Shown piece by piece: positions 16,440 through 24,920 of a stretch of DNA of 64,000 nt; positions within the stretch are counted from its first letter, which is position 1, and every line of letters starts with the position of its first letter. Source of the DNA: Fervidobacterium_A thailandense (GTDB lineage: Bacteria; Thermotogota; Thermotogae; Thermotogales; Fervidobacteriaceae); NCBI RefSeq assembly GCF_041505935.1, contig NZ_CP140110.1, one strand, 5' to 3'. The translations under genes and the position numbers were made by a program. The notes beneath the pieces are model-generated. The model worked only from the letters and a program-made list of their open reading frames with translations, did not search any database and was not told where the DNA came from.

Positions 16440-18119
16440 ATGGCACCGTTGTTAATCGACACAGAGAAATTGAACGAGTTTGAGGTGTTGAAATACTCCG
16501 GTCACAGGAAGGTTGATGGGGGAGAAGTCATCGTAAGAATCGAGCCGATACACCTGGGTTACATGTTCCGCACGTTTGTGAATGGAAGTGTACATTGCAT
16601 CGAACTGTTCGAATTCGAGCGACCGAGACGATTGTTGGTAAACAACTGGCAGTCTTGGGGGCCTGCGAAAGTTATCGATGGGAGCTTTGCTTTCTCCTTT
16701 CCAAGTGAACTGAGGGAAAAGTTCGGTTACAGCGCGTCAATTATGCCCGAAACGTATTTTGACAACACGATCAGCGACTATTTCATTGGCGCCGATAGAT
16801 TTTTGGTTGGTGCGCTCTCAAGTAAGGTTGGGCATCCGTACTTTCTCGTTACCCCGGAGAATGTGAAGGTGAGGCTCGATTTGTTTGGAAAACGGTTTGA
16901 AGATTGGACCGAGGTTGAAAAGTTCGTCATCTTGATCGGAGAAATCGACTGGTTACTACCGCATTATGCGGATCTGGTTGCTAAAGAAAACGGTGTTGTG
17001 GTGAGGGCGGAAAACCTCGTTGGATGGTCAAGTTGGTACCAGTACTTCTTGGACTTCGACTACGAAAAAATGAAAGTGGACCTTGAAAGATCCAAGGGGC
17101 GCGGTTATCAGGTTTTCCAAGTCGATGATGCTTGGGAGAAAGATATTGGTGACTGGGAGCCAAATGAGAGATTCCCGAACTTGGAGAAAATTGCTACGGA
17201 GATACGTGCTCGCGGATACGTTCCTGGCATCTGGCTCGCACCGTTCAGTGTTGCAGAAACATCGACCATTTACAGAGAACACCCGGATTGGTTGGTGAAA
17301 GATGAAAACGGAAGTCCGAGAGTAGCCTACCAGAACTGGAACAAAAACATTTACGCACTCGACACGACGTACCCGGAAGTGAAAGAATGGTTACGAAAAC
17401 TGTTTTCCGATTTGAAAGATGCCGGTTTTGAGTACTTCAAGATCGACTTTCTATTTGCCGGTGCTATACAGGGAAAAAGATACACCGACTGCACGCCGAT
17501 AGAAGCGTATAGACAGGGGTTAGAGGTGATAAGACAAACGGTCGGTGATTCGTTTATCCTCGGTTGTGGGGCACCGCTGTGGCCATCGGTTGGCTACGTA
17601 GATGGAATGAGAATTGGTGCGGATACCGCCACATTCTGGGATCCGAACGGTCCTGACATAGGTTATCCGAATGCTTACTACGCGCTTAGAAACGTTTTCA
17701 CAAGATGGTTTATGAACGGGGTGTTTTGGTGGAACGATCCGGATTGCCTGTTGTTGAGGCTTGAGGATTCGCAGCTAAGTGATTCACATCGGGAACTGTA
17801 CGCTTATGCTTCAGCCCTCCTGGATAACATGCTCATTCAAAGCGATAACCTCAGTTACCGTATAGATGAGAAACTGTGGAGAGACCTGATGAGTATCAGA
17901 ACGTACGGAAAACGGATTGTCAAGCTTGAAGGTATCATGGATGGACGTTACGTAGTGACCAGTGCTGGTGTGGATGGGGTTCACAAGCTATTTGTTGAGG
18001 ACCTTGCCCAAACAGTTTACCGAGTTGAGCTTGATGAGGGGAAAGTCAGGTTCGTCAAAAGGGTTGAAAAGAAACCAGATGGTCGGACGTTCAACTATTA
18101 CGAAGAACAGGAACGTTAG
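16440..18119 (+). CDS. galA: Alpha-galactosidase, glycoside hydrolase family 36
   Basis: A 559-residue cytoplasmic enzyme that releases alpha-1,6-galactose from melibiose- or raffinose-type sugars, close in length to the Thermotoga GalA. N-terminal beta-domain up to about 180, then a (beta/alpha)8 barrel with 'GWSSWYQYFLDFDYEKM', 'GYQVFQVDDAWEKDIGDW', nucleophile Asp336 in 'YFKIDFLFAGAIQG' and acid/base Asp395 in 'GMRIGADTATFWDP'. A small C-terminal beta-domain closes the protein. ATG 16440 follows AAGGAGGG. It lies between the regulator and galT in the operon. Confidence 0.95.
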   Translation: MAPLLIDTEKLNEFEVLKYSGHRKVDGGEVIVRIEPIHLGYMFRTFVNGSVHCIELFEFERPRRLLVNNWQSWGPAKVIDGSFAFSFPSELREKFGYSASIMPETYFDNTISDYFIGADRFLVGALSSKVGHPYFLVTPENVKVRLDLFGKRFEDWTEVEKFVILIGEIDWLLPHYADLVAKENGVVVRAENLVGWSSWYQYFLDFDYEKMKVDLERSKGRGYQVFQVDDAWEKDIGDWEPNERFPNLEKIATEIRARGYVPGIWLAPFSVAETSTIYREHPDWLVKDENGSPRVAYQNWNKNIYALDTTYPEVKEWLRKLFSDLKDAGFEYFKIDFLFAGAIQGKRYTDCTPIEAYRQGLEVIRQTVGDSFILGCGAPLWPSVGYVDGMRIGADTATFWDPNGPDIGYPNAYYALRNVFTRWFMNGVFWWNDPDCLLLRLEDSQLSDSHRELYAYASALLDNMLIQSDNLSYRIDEKLWRDLMSIRTYGKRIVKLEGIMDGRYVVTSAGVDGVHKLFVEDLAQTVYRVELDEGKVRFVKRVEKKPDGRTFNYYEEQER

Positions 18120-18160
18120 GTTTTTGAGCCTTTTAAGCCTTTAGGAAAGAGGTGGGCACC

Positions 18161-19117
18161 ATGCTTGAGAGGAGATACAATGTTTTGACCGGGGAATGGG
18201 TGATCGTTTCGGCGCTCACGCAGCAACGGCCAACGAATCCAACGAACGAATGCCCGTTGTGTGTTGGTGGTGCGGAATTTTCCGAACCGTACGATCTATG
18301 TTCTTTTGACAACAGGTTCCCATCGCTCCGAGTTGATGCCCCCGAGGTTTACTACGAGGACGAGATTTACGCCAAAGAACGTGCGTTGGGGAAGTGCGAG
18401 GTTGTGGTGTACACAGTCGAGCACGAAAGTGCAATGAGCTTAATGCCCGTTCATCAGATCGAGAAGTTGATAAAAATGTGGGCCGACAGGTACCTTGAAC
18501 TCTCAAAATTACCCTTTGTTAAATACGTTTTCATTTTTGAAAACAGGGGCGCTCAAGTTGGGGCAACGTTACCTCACCCCCACGGGCAACTTTACGCGTT
18601 TCCGTTTATTCCAAAGAGGATTGAAGCAAAACTGACGGCACTGACGCGTTATTTTGACGAACACCACAGCTGTGCACTATGTGACGTTATAGAGCGAGAG
18701 CTTAAGCACGGTGAGCGGATTGTTCACGAAAACGAGGCCTTTATCGCTGTGGTACCGTTCTACGCTCGTTGGCCTTACGAGGTGCACGTGTATCCTAAAA
18801 GACACGTTGGTAGCATTGTGGAACTGAACAACAAAGAACGTTACCTCTTGTCAAAGGTGTTGAAGGTTGTTACAATGAAGTATGACCTTCTTTTCCAGCA
18901 AGCGTTCCCGTACATGATGATGCTTTTCCAAGCACCGGTGAACGATGTTAGGTATCAGCACGCGTTCCACTTCCACGTGGAGTTCAATCCCGTGAAAAGG
19001 GATAAGGACAAGATTAAGTGGATGGCAAGCGTGGAAACCGGGACTTGGGCGTTTATAAACCCGAAGATTCCTGAGGAAGCGGCACGCGAGCTCAGAAGTG
19101 TTGAAGTTCTTGAATGA
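18161..19117 (+). CDS. galT: Galactose-1-phosphate uridylyltransferase GalT
   Basis: A Leloir-pathway enzyme that swaps UMP between UDP-glucose and galactose-1-phosphate. It is 318 residues long. Two Cys-x-x-Cys pairs ('ECPLCVGGAEF' and 'SCALCDVIEREL') support the zinc site. The active-site motif is 'TLPHPHGQLYAFPF', with the His-Pro-His-Gly-Gln pattern, and 'YQHAFHFHVEFNPV' is the second motif. The start is ATG 18161 behind GAGGTG; a GTG nine bases upstream is in frame but too close to it. In contrast to the paralogue at 4297, both zinc pairs are complete and the gene sits beside galK, so this is the true galactose enzyme. Confidence 0.93.
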   Translation: MLERRYNVLTGEWVIVSALTQQRPTNPTNECPLCVGGAEFSEPYDLCSFDNRFPSLRVDAPEVYYEDEIYAKERALGKCEVVVYTVEHESAMSLMPVHQIEKLIKMWADRYLELSKLPFVKYVFIFENRGAQVGATLPHPHGQLYAFPFIPKRIEAKLTALTRYFDEHHSCALCDVIERELKHGERIVHENEAFIAVVPFYARWPYEVHVYPKRHVGSIVELNNKERYLLSKVLKVVTMKYDLLFQQAFPYMMMLFQAPVNDVRYQHAFHFHVEFNPVKRDKDKIKWMASVETGTWAFINPKIPEEAARELRSVEVLE

Positions 19118-19188
19118 TTAGGTTTTGGAGATTTTAAAGGGGTTAAAATGGTGCGCTGGATCCTACGTCGGATAGAGGGGGAAAAGTG

Positions 19189-20259
19189 ATGTCCACTGGC
19201 AAGATTGTTGTCTACTCACCTGGAAGGGCAAACTTGATAGGTGAACATACTGATTACAACGACGGTTACGTGCTCCCGTTTGCGATAAAGCGTTACGTGA
19301 AGATAGAGATTCAACCTTCCAACGTGTTCAAAGTTTATTCCGAACAGGCTAAGCGTGGAATACAGTTCAATAAGCTTGAGAAGACTAATTCCTGGGCGGA
19401 TTATGTTATAGGCATGGTTGTTAAGTTAATGGAGCGTGGGTACGAGGTTCGACCATTTGATATGAGGATCGATTCGGAACTCCCCATGGGAGCCGGGTTG
19501 TCGAGTTCGGCGGCGCTGGAGGTCGGCGCTGGATACGCGATTGCGAGGATGATGGGGTACGATATTCCGCGTGTTGAACTCGCTGAAATCGCACACGCGT
19601 GCGAGGTTGAATTTGTCGGAGTTCGATGTGGAATCATGGACCAGTACACCGTTGCCCTTGCAAGGGAAGGTCACGCGATGTTCCTGGATACACTCACGAA
19701 GGAGTACAAATACGTGCCACTGAGACTTGACGGCGTCAAGATCTTCCTTATCGACTCCGGGGTAAAGCATGAACTGGGAAATTCCGAGTACAACAAACGT
19801 AGGTACGAGTGTGAAAGGGCGTTGATTTTGATGAACAAGAAATCCTTCCGGGAAGTTTCTCTTGAAGATGTTGAAAAGATCGATGACGATGTGCTGAAAA
19901 GAAGAGCAAGGCACGTGGTAACGGAAAATGAGCGTGTTCTGAAGACTCTCTCGGCGCTCGAGACGGATAACTTCCAGTTGGTTGGTAAACTCCTTTACGA
20001 ATCGCACTACAGCTTGCGCGACAATTTCGAGGTCTCGTGTTCGGAAGTGGATTTCATCATCAGCTATCTCGAAACGCAACCTTCAGTTTACGGTGCGAGG
20101 ATCGTCGGTGCCGGTTTTGGTGGTAGCGTGATCGTGCTTGCGGAGTCTGAATTTCCAGAAGTGTTTGGTCATCTGAAAGAAAAGTATTGGCAGAGATTTG
20201 GTATCGAGCTCAAGATGATGGAAGTATATCCAAGCGAGGGTGTGTTCGCACATGAGTGA
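19189..20259 (+). CDS. galK: Galactokinase GalK
   Basis: A GHMP-family kinase of 356 residues that phosphorylates galactose at C1. The galactokinase signature 'GRANLIGEHTDYNDGYVLPFAI' region is near the N-terminus, the ATP-binding GHMP motif 'LPMGAGLSSSAALEVGAGYA' is at about 100-119, 'CGIMDQYTVALAREG' holds the catalytic Asp region, and 'GARIVGAGFGGSVIVLAE' is near the C-terminus. The start is ATG 19189 (or GTG 19186) behind GAGGGGGA. It overlaps the following aldolase gene by eight bases, so coupled translation is likely. Confidence 0.95.
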   Translation: MSTGKIVVYSPGRANLIGEHTDYNDGYVLPFAIKRYVKIEIQPSNVFKVYSEQAKRGIQFNKLEKTNSWADYVIGMVVKLMERGYEVRPFDMRIDSELPMGAGLSSSAALEVGAGYAIARMMGYDIPRVELAEIAHACEVEFVGVRCGIMDQYTVALAREGHAMFLDTLTKEYKYVPLRLDGVKIFLIDSGVKHELGNSEYNKRRYECERALILMNKKSFREVSLEDVEKIDDDVLKRRARHVVTENERVLKTLSALETDNFQLVGKLLYESHYSLRDNFEVSCSEVDFIISYLETQPSVYGARIVGAGFGGSVIVLAESEFPEVFGHLKEKYWQRFGIELKMMEVYPSEGVFAHE

Positions 20260-20905
20260 GTTCAAGTTTAACCACGAAGTAGCCACCTTAATCATCGAGT
20301 ACGGGTTGAAGATATCCGCGGAGGGATTCACTAAGGGGACGTGGGGAAACATCAGTGTTCGAGACGGGGAATACGTCTACATTACTCCATCAGGCATCCC
20401 TTACGACGTTTTGGAAGTAGATGACGTTTGTGTCCTCAGTATGAACGGTGATACAGTTTACGCAAGGAAGAAACCTTCGAGTGAGTACATGATGCACCTT
20501 GAAATTTACAAAGCACGTCCTGATGTACACGCGATCGTGCACACTCATCCAGTCTTCTCCACGGTCGTTTCGATATGTTTAAAGAGCATTCCTCCGGTTG
20601 TCGAGGATGCCGTGATGATTCTGGGAGAGGAACTCCAGGTAAGCGATTACGCGCTCCCGGGTACGATTGAGCTAGCCTGCGAGGCCGTTAAAGCCCTTGG
20701 CAAGAACAACTGCGTGTTTTTGAAGAATCACGGTTTGGTGACTGTAGGAGAAACTATCCACGAGGCCTTCGTAGCTTCGCAGCTAGCGGAGAAGACTGCT
20801 CAGATATACATCGAAGCTCTCAAAATAGGCAACGTTTCCGTGATACCATACGAACACGCGAGGGTTTTGCGAGAGAAGTACTTATCAAGTTATCGCCAAA
20901 AATGA
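20252..20905 (+). CDS. Class II aldolase/adducin-family protein (fuculose/ribulose-phosphate type)
   Basis: A 217-residue zinc-dependent aldolase or epimerase of the AraD/FucA family. 'GFTKGTWGNISVRDGEYVYITPSGIPYD' is the phosphate-binding N-terminal part, 'PSSEYMMHLEIYKARPD' carries the catalytic Glu, 'AIVHTHPVFSTVVS' the His-x-His zinc ligands and 'VFLKNHGLVTVGETI' the third. It is the last gene of the galactoside operon, overlapping galK by eight bases. It may process a ketose phosphate derived from imported sugars. Aldolase and epimerase members cannot be separated by eye. Confidence 0.85.
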   Translation: MSEFKFNHEVATLIIEYGLKISAEGFTKGTWGNISVRDGEYVYITPSGIPYDVLEVDDVCVLSMNGDTVYARKKPSSEYMMHLEIYKARPDVHAIVHTHPVFSTVVSICLKSIPPVVEDAVMILGEELQVSDYALPGTIELACEAVKALGKNNCVFLKNHGLVTVGETIHEAFVASQLAEKTAQIYIEALKIGNVSVIPYEHARVLREKYLSSYRQK

Positions 20906-20932
20906 TGGTTGGATTTTTTCAAGTAGACAAAA

Positions 20933-20967
20933 AAGAACGCCGGGACGTACCGGCGTTCTTTTTGCAA
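20933..20967. terminator. Rho-independent terminator after the galactoside operon
   Basis: An 11-base perfect stem, AAGAACGCCGG (20933-20943) with CCGGCGTTCTT (20950-20960), loop GACGTA, followed by a T run. An A run before it allows use from the opposite strand for the convergent amylase gene too. Confidence 0.9.
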
Positions 20968-21030
20968 AGCACTTTATAGAAAGCTTTTCTTTGGTAATTT
21001 GCTGACAATATGAGTTAGAGTGACTGTAAC

Positions 21031-23556
21031 TCAATTATTTTTGCCGATTTCAAGCCAGCAATCGTCCATTATGTATGGATCGTCGGGATTTCCGCCACCT
21101 ATTATGTAGGCTTTCGGTTCAGGCAAGAGTGGTCTGAACCTACTTTCGATACCGTCATAGTCCCAGCTTGTAATGTAGATCGTCCATCCCTCAAATGTTT
21201 CGGGATTTCCGAGCCAATCTCCCTTGATTATGATCTTCACCCAACCATCCTCGGTAAACACTTCCGGAGAGCCGAGTTGTAGGCCGAATCTATCCTTTGC
21301 AGCCCCTTTCGAAGAGTAAATTGCGCTCTGCCAACCTGTGGCAAAGACTTCGTAGTCCCAGTCCCAGTCTTCAAATTCGAAATTTTGGAATGGCAAGAAA
21401 CGGACACCTTTTTTGTTGGGATCGTTGATGAATATTTGGTATGTGACGTGGTCAAAACCATAGGTTGGGTTCCAAGATCTTGTCAGGTCACGAGGTTTCA
21501 CAGAAATTACGAGCGTTGTTCCAATACTCTCGACTTTTGCTTCCACTATGTCCATCTGCCTCTTGAAAGTGGGATCGAGAGGATAGACGTACGTACCTTT
21601 TGGCCCTGTATCGTCATCGAGAGGATCGCGTGTATAGGCTAGTTCCCTTTTTTCAAGCTCAACGCGGAAGGTTATTTCCTCCGTGTAGATTGTATCCCTC
21701 GCTGTTCGTCCCATCGCGCGGATCAGAAGTACGTGTTCGCCTGGGTCGAATTTAAGTGGATCGATTTCAAAGGAGAATTTACCATCCTTTGGTTCGATCT
21801 TGAGTTCCGATTCAACTTTCCTGTCAAAGTACAGGTACACAGTTCTGGCGTTCGTTTCCCCAAAAACCACCTTGCGTTCTCTCACAACATCTCCACTCTT
21901 GAGGTTCAACGACAGCGAGACGTTTGGCTGGAATAGTTCGGACGTTTCGTTACTGAGTGCGAACACGGTGAAAGCTCTGCCCGGTAGTCTTAAGAGTGCG
22001 TGTCCGTCTTCTCTGATGGTCAGTGGGAGGTTAGTCCCAGCGAGTGTGTTGTAGATTGGTTCAAACACAGTTCCCGGTGTGTATGGAATTTTGAAATTGG
22101 CTATGCGGGGCTCGTTTGCGGTGTTTAAAGCAACAATGAGAGTTTCCTCCGAACATTTTAGCTCGTAAACGAGCAATCCGGCACTGCGTCGTTCGGAAAG
22201 CAATACTCTTACTTCACCGTAGCGCGTAGCTGGATGTTTCTTTCTGAACTCGATTGTTTCGCGTATAAATTGATACAGCAGGTGATTTGTGTTAAAATGG
22301 TCCTCGCCAAAGGAACCCCAACCACCTGCAAACATCGAAGCGCGGGTTTCTTCAAAAGATTGCTCGGTACCGTAGTAAATGACCGGAAGGCCAGGTAGAG
22401 TGAGCAACAGTGCAAGCGCCTGCTGGACAATGTGAGGGGTTACACCTTTGGCGAATCTTTCCATGTCGTGATTGTCAATGAATGTAACGAGTAATCCTCT
22501 CTTTAGGATCTCGTTTCTAACGGTTAGTCTGTAAGCCAAGAAGTCCGTTGGTTGTTCTCCCTTGACAACTCTCTTTATGTCTTCCATCAACGGAAAATCG
22601 AGCATGCCGTTGAACCCGTGATCGAAGTAAGATGCGATTTCCAAGTCCGCTGAATTTTCGTACGGTTTTGAGGTCAACCACGCCTCACCAAAGACGAGGA
22701 AATCCTTCTTTTGACTTAGTATTCCATCCAGCGCCTTGAGAAACTCGTCGAAGAACGTTTTTGGAACGTACATAGCAGTATCGATACGGTAACCGTCCAC
22801 ACCGACTTCCTTTATCCAGAAATGGTAGGAATCTTTCAAAACCTCCACCACTTCAGGGTTTTCCGTGTTCAAATCGTCAAGTCCGCTGAGCTGGTAATTT
22901 AGCCGCTGTTCCGGGTCGGCATAGTTCGAAATGTCGGGCGTCCAGTGGTAAATAGCTCTCTTCCTTTGCTCGGGATCGTTGTAGTTGTTTAAATTGAACG
23001 GATATTGAGTGGGTGCTGATGTTGGTACACTTCCGGAGTTGAGTTCGAACTTTCCGTTGCGAAATCGGAAATAATTTCCAACATGGTTAACGACGATATC
23101 CTGAATTAGCTTCATGTTCCTTTTGTGGAGCTCGTTTGCAAGTTTTCGGTAATCTTCGATTGTTCCGAAGTGTTCATCGATTTCCTTGAAGTTTCTAGCC
23201 CAGTAACCATGGTAACCACCGTAGTTTACCCAAGGATCCCACCACTGGTTCGCAACTGGTGGTGTTATCCAGATACCGTCGACACCCAGACCTTGAATGT
23301 AATCGAGTTTCTGAATAATCCCTTTTAAGTCTCCGCCACTGTACTTTGCTCCGTCTCGCGGGTTGTACTCTATTCCGGCGAGGTTATTGTTCGACGGATC
23401 GCCGTCGTTGAACCGGTCGATCATGATCATGTACAATACTTTGTCCGCCCACCCGTCTCGAAAGCTTGTGAGAACATCGGAGTAGCTGATGGAAGAGATC
23501 AGTAAAAGCGAGAGTAAAAGCAAGTTAAGTAGATTGAACCGGCACACGTTTTTCAA
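21031..23556 (-). CDS. Secreted GH13 alpha-amylase with C-terminal beta-sandwich modules
   Basis: An 841-residue exported amylolytic enzyme. After a signal peptide ending near 'SISYSD' comes a GH13 barrel: 'YMIMIDRFNDGDPSNN', 'DIVVNHVGN', nucleophile Asp (about 259) in 'GVDGYRIDTAMY', acid/base Glu (about 291) in 'FLVFGEAWL', and third Asp (about 364) in 'TFIDNHDMERF'. A second immunoglobulin-like region (about 520-625) precedes a C-terminal module of about 200 residues ('PLDDDTGPKGTYVYP', 'YGFDHVTYQIFINDP', 'FRPLLPEPKAYIIGGG') resembling the glucodextranase C-terminal/DOMON-like domain. The start is TTG 23556, eight bases after GGAGG; the upstream GTG 23565 overlaps that element. It would degrade extracellular alpha-glucan for MalEFG. 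A -10 candidate (TATAAT, minus) lies at 23599-23604. Confidence 0.9.
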   Translation of the reverse strand: MKNVCRFNLLNLLLLSLLLISSISYSDVLTSFRDGWADKVLYMIMIDRFNDGDPSNNNLAGIEYNPRDGAKYSGGDLKGIIQKLDYIQGLGVDGIWITPPVANQWWDPWVNYGGYHGYWARNFKEIDEHFGTIEDYRKLANELHKRNMKLIQDIVVNHVGNYFRFRNGKFELNSGSVPTSAPTQYPFNLNNYNDPEQRKRAIYHWTPDISNYADPEQRLNYQLSGLDDLNTENPEVVEVLKDSYHFWIKEVGVDGYRIDTAMYVPKTFFDEFLKALDGILSQKKDFLVFGEAWLTSKPYENSADLEIASYFDHGFNGMLDFPLMEDIKRVVKGEQPTDFLAYRLTVRNEILKRGLLVTFIDNHDMERFAKGVTPHIVQQALALLLTLPGLPVIYYGTEQSFEETRASMFAGGWGSFGEDHFNTNHLLYQFIRETIEFRKKHPATRYGEVRVLLSERRSAGLLVYELKCSEETLIVALNTANEPRIANFKIPYTPGTVFEPIYNTLAGTNLPLTIREDGHALLRLPGRAFTVFALSNETSELFQPNVSLSLNLKSGDVVRERKVVFGETNARTVYLYFDRKVESELKIEPKDGKFSFEIDPLKFDPGEHVLLIRAMGRTARDTIYTEEITFRVELEKRELAYTRDPLDDDTGPKGTYVYPLDPTFKRQMDIVEAKVESIGTTLVISVKPRDLTRSWNPTYGFDHVTYQIFINDPNKKGVRFLPFQNFEFEDWDWDYEVFATGWQSAIYSSKGAAKDRFGLQLGSPEVFTEDGWVKIIIKGDWLGNPETFEGWTIYITSWDYDGIESRFRPLLPEPKAYIIGGGNPDDPYIMDDCWLEIGKNN

Positions 23557-23656
23557 GGCAAACACCTCCAGGTTTTTTTTTGGCTACAAGCTATCTATAT
23601 TATAGCATTTAACACTTCGGTTAGAGTAGGGACGCTCAACACGTAAAACGTTTCAG

Positions 23657-23685
23657 TTGTACTACTCAACGGTGGGATGTATAAT
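23657..23685 (+). promoter_or_regulatory. Promoter candidate for the chromate transporter pair
   Basis: TTGTAC (23657-23662), 17 bases, TATAAT (23680-23685), about 55 bases upstream of the first chrA half. Confidence 0.6.
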
Positions 23686-23739
23686 TTTTCTGTACAGGTC
23701 CAAGTGAGCGTTAGTGAGACTGGCGTAGGGAGTGTCAAT

Positions 23740-24342
23740 ATGGAAAGTAAACGTGATCCGAAGACCCTCCTTGCCTTGTTCCTCACCACCGCGAAGATCG
23801 GTGGTGTCACGTTCGGCGGAGGATACGCGATGGTTCCGGTAATGCAGGATGAGTTTGTTAGAAAAAAGAAGTTCTTCTCCGATGAAGAATTCTCAGCGAT
23901 AATAACGCTCGCACAATCGTTACCTGGACCGATCGCGGTGAATACCTCTGCGATGGCAGGATACAGGCTCTTTGGGTTAACTGGGGCCGTTGTCTCCGTA
24001 TGTGGTTCAATCATGTTCCCCTTCGCAATCATTCTTGCGATCGCAATGGTACTCAAAGCCCACTACCAGTTCTTAGCTCCTTTTGTGCGCGGTATGAAGG
24101 TTCCTTTGTTTGCTATACTTGTTCTCACTGTGCTTAGAATGTGGAGAAAGAACGTCAGAAACTTGGAGGAGCTTTTATTGTTCTCTGGTTCACTCGTCTT
24201 TGTTTCGGTTTTTAAAGTCAACCCCGTTATAGTTATTTCGCTGGCCGTCTTGTACTCCGGTCTGTCGTATTCTTTCAGGTACAAAGTTCGAAGGGACCGG
24301 AACGGTCGAAACACGGGTGTGGAGAAACGGCGAAAAGCGTGA
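23740..24342 (+). CDS. Chromate transporter, N-terminal-type half (ChrA/CHR family)
   Basis: A 200-residue membrane protein with one CHR domain: 'FLTTAKIGGVTFGGGYAMVPVMQDEFV', then 'LAQSLPGPIAVNTSAMAGYRLFG', followed by several hydrophobic helices. The F-G-G-G-Y and P-G-P-x-x-x-N motifs are the family hallmarks. Classical ChrA has two such domains in one chain; here the halves are separate adjacent genes, the 'short-chain' arrangement. Start ATG 23740 follows GGGAG; the longer frame to 23677 would overlap the promoter. The transported anion (chromate/sulfate class) is family knowledge and untested for this lineage. Confidence 0.88.
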   Translation: MESKRDPKTLLALFLTTAKIGGVTFGGGYAMVPVMQDEFVRKKKFFSDEEFSAIITLAQSLPGPIAVNTSAMAGYRLFGLTGAVVSVCGSIMFPFAIILAIAMVLKAHYQFLAPFVRGMKVPLFAILVLTVLRMWRKNVRNLEELLLFSGSLVFVSVFKVNPVIVISLAVLYSGLSYSFRYKVRRDRNGRNTGVEKRRKA

Positions 24343-24359
24343 GAGGTGGCATTTGCGAA

Positions 24360-24881
24360 ATGGACCTGCTGAAACTTGTCATTACATTCCTTCAAGTCGG
24401 TGCGGTGAGCTTCGGTGGTGGATACAGTGTTATCAAAGCTATAGCTCACTACGTTGTCGATTTAAACAAGTGGCTCACACTCGATGAGTTCAACGAAATT
24501 GTTGCTATATCCCAAACAACGCCAGGTCCCATAGGTATAAACACCGCCACTTACGTGGGATTCAAGATTGGAGGCGTGTTTGGAGCTTTTCTGGCAACGT
24601 TATCCGTTATTTTAATCCCTGTCATCCTGTCAGTTTCTGTGTATAGGTTCTACCTTAAGAAAAGCGACAGTGCTTTGATTTCAACTATGTTGAACAAACT
24701 TCGACCTGTGGTTGTTGCTATGATAGCTTCAGCGAGTTTTGGATTTCTTAAAGTAGCTTTTGGAACTTCTTTCGGGATACTTGCGACAATTCTTTCTTTC
24801 GTACTTCTTTTGTTCTTCCGGGTAGACACAGTGGCTCTCATGCTGGTTTTTGGACTTTTCAGTTTCCTCTTTTCAAGGTGA
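24360..24881 (+). CDS. Chromate transporter, second half (ChrA/CHR family)
   Basis: A 173-residue partner of the previous gene with its own CHR motifs 'FLQVGAVSFGGGYSVIKAIAHYV' and 'ISQTTPGPIGINTATYVGF', then about five hydrophobic segments. The start is ATG 24360 behind GAGAGGTGG; GTG 24339, overlapping the upstream stop, is also in frame. The two halves probably assemble as a heterodimer with opposite orientation in the membrane, as proposed for short-chain pairs. The fliH promoter follows at once. Confidence 0.87.
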   Translation: MDLLKLVITFLQVGAVSFGGGYSVIKAIAHYVVDLNKWLTLDEFNEIVAISQTTPGPIGINTATYVGFKIGGVFGAFLATLSVILIPVILSVSVYRFYLKKSDSALISTMLNKLRPVVVAMIASASFGFLKVAFGTSFGILATILSFVLLLFFRVDTVALMLVFGLFSFLFSR

Positions 24882-24885
24882 AGGG

Positions 24886-24894
24886 TGATATAAT
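24886..24894 (+). promoter_or_regulatory. Extended -10 promoter element before fliH
   Basis: TGATATAAT fits the extended -10 pattern (TG-n-TATAAT). It lies just after the chrA stop and about 27 bases before the fliH start. No good -35 is visible. Confidence 0.5.
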
Positions 24895-24920
24895 TTATTC
24901 TGGAGCCGTCATCGTGCGAG

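Noticed and set aside
19426..20079. 217-codon minus-strand frame opposite galK
   Set aside because: Fully inside galactokinase, which has clear motifs; composition of a shadow frame.
21031..23556. Pullulanase identity for the secreted GH13 protein
   Set aside because: The pullulanase signature before the catalytic domain (Y-N-W-G-Y-D-P) and the usual N-terminal modules are not seen; alpha-amylase type fits better.
23595..24056. 153-codon minus-strand frame opposite the chrA half
   Set aside because: Overlaps both the amylase and chrA promoter regions and mirrors a motif-bearing gene.
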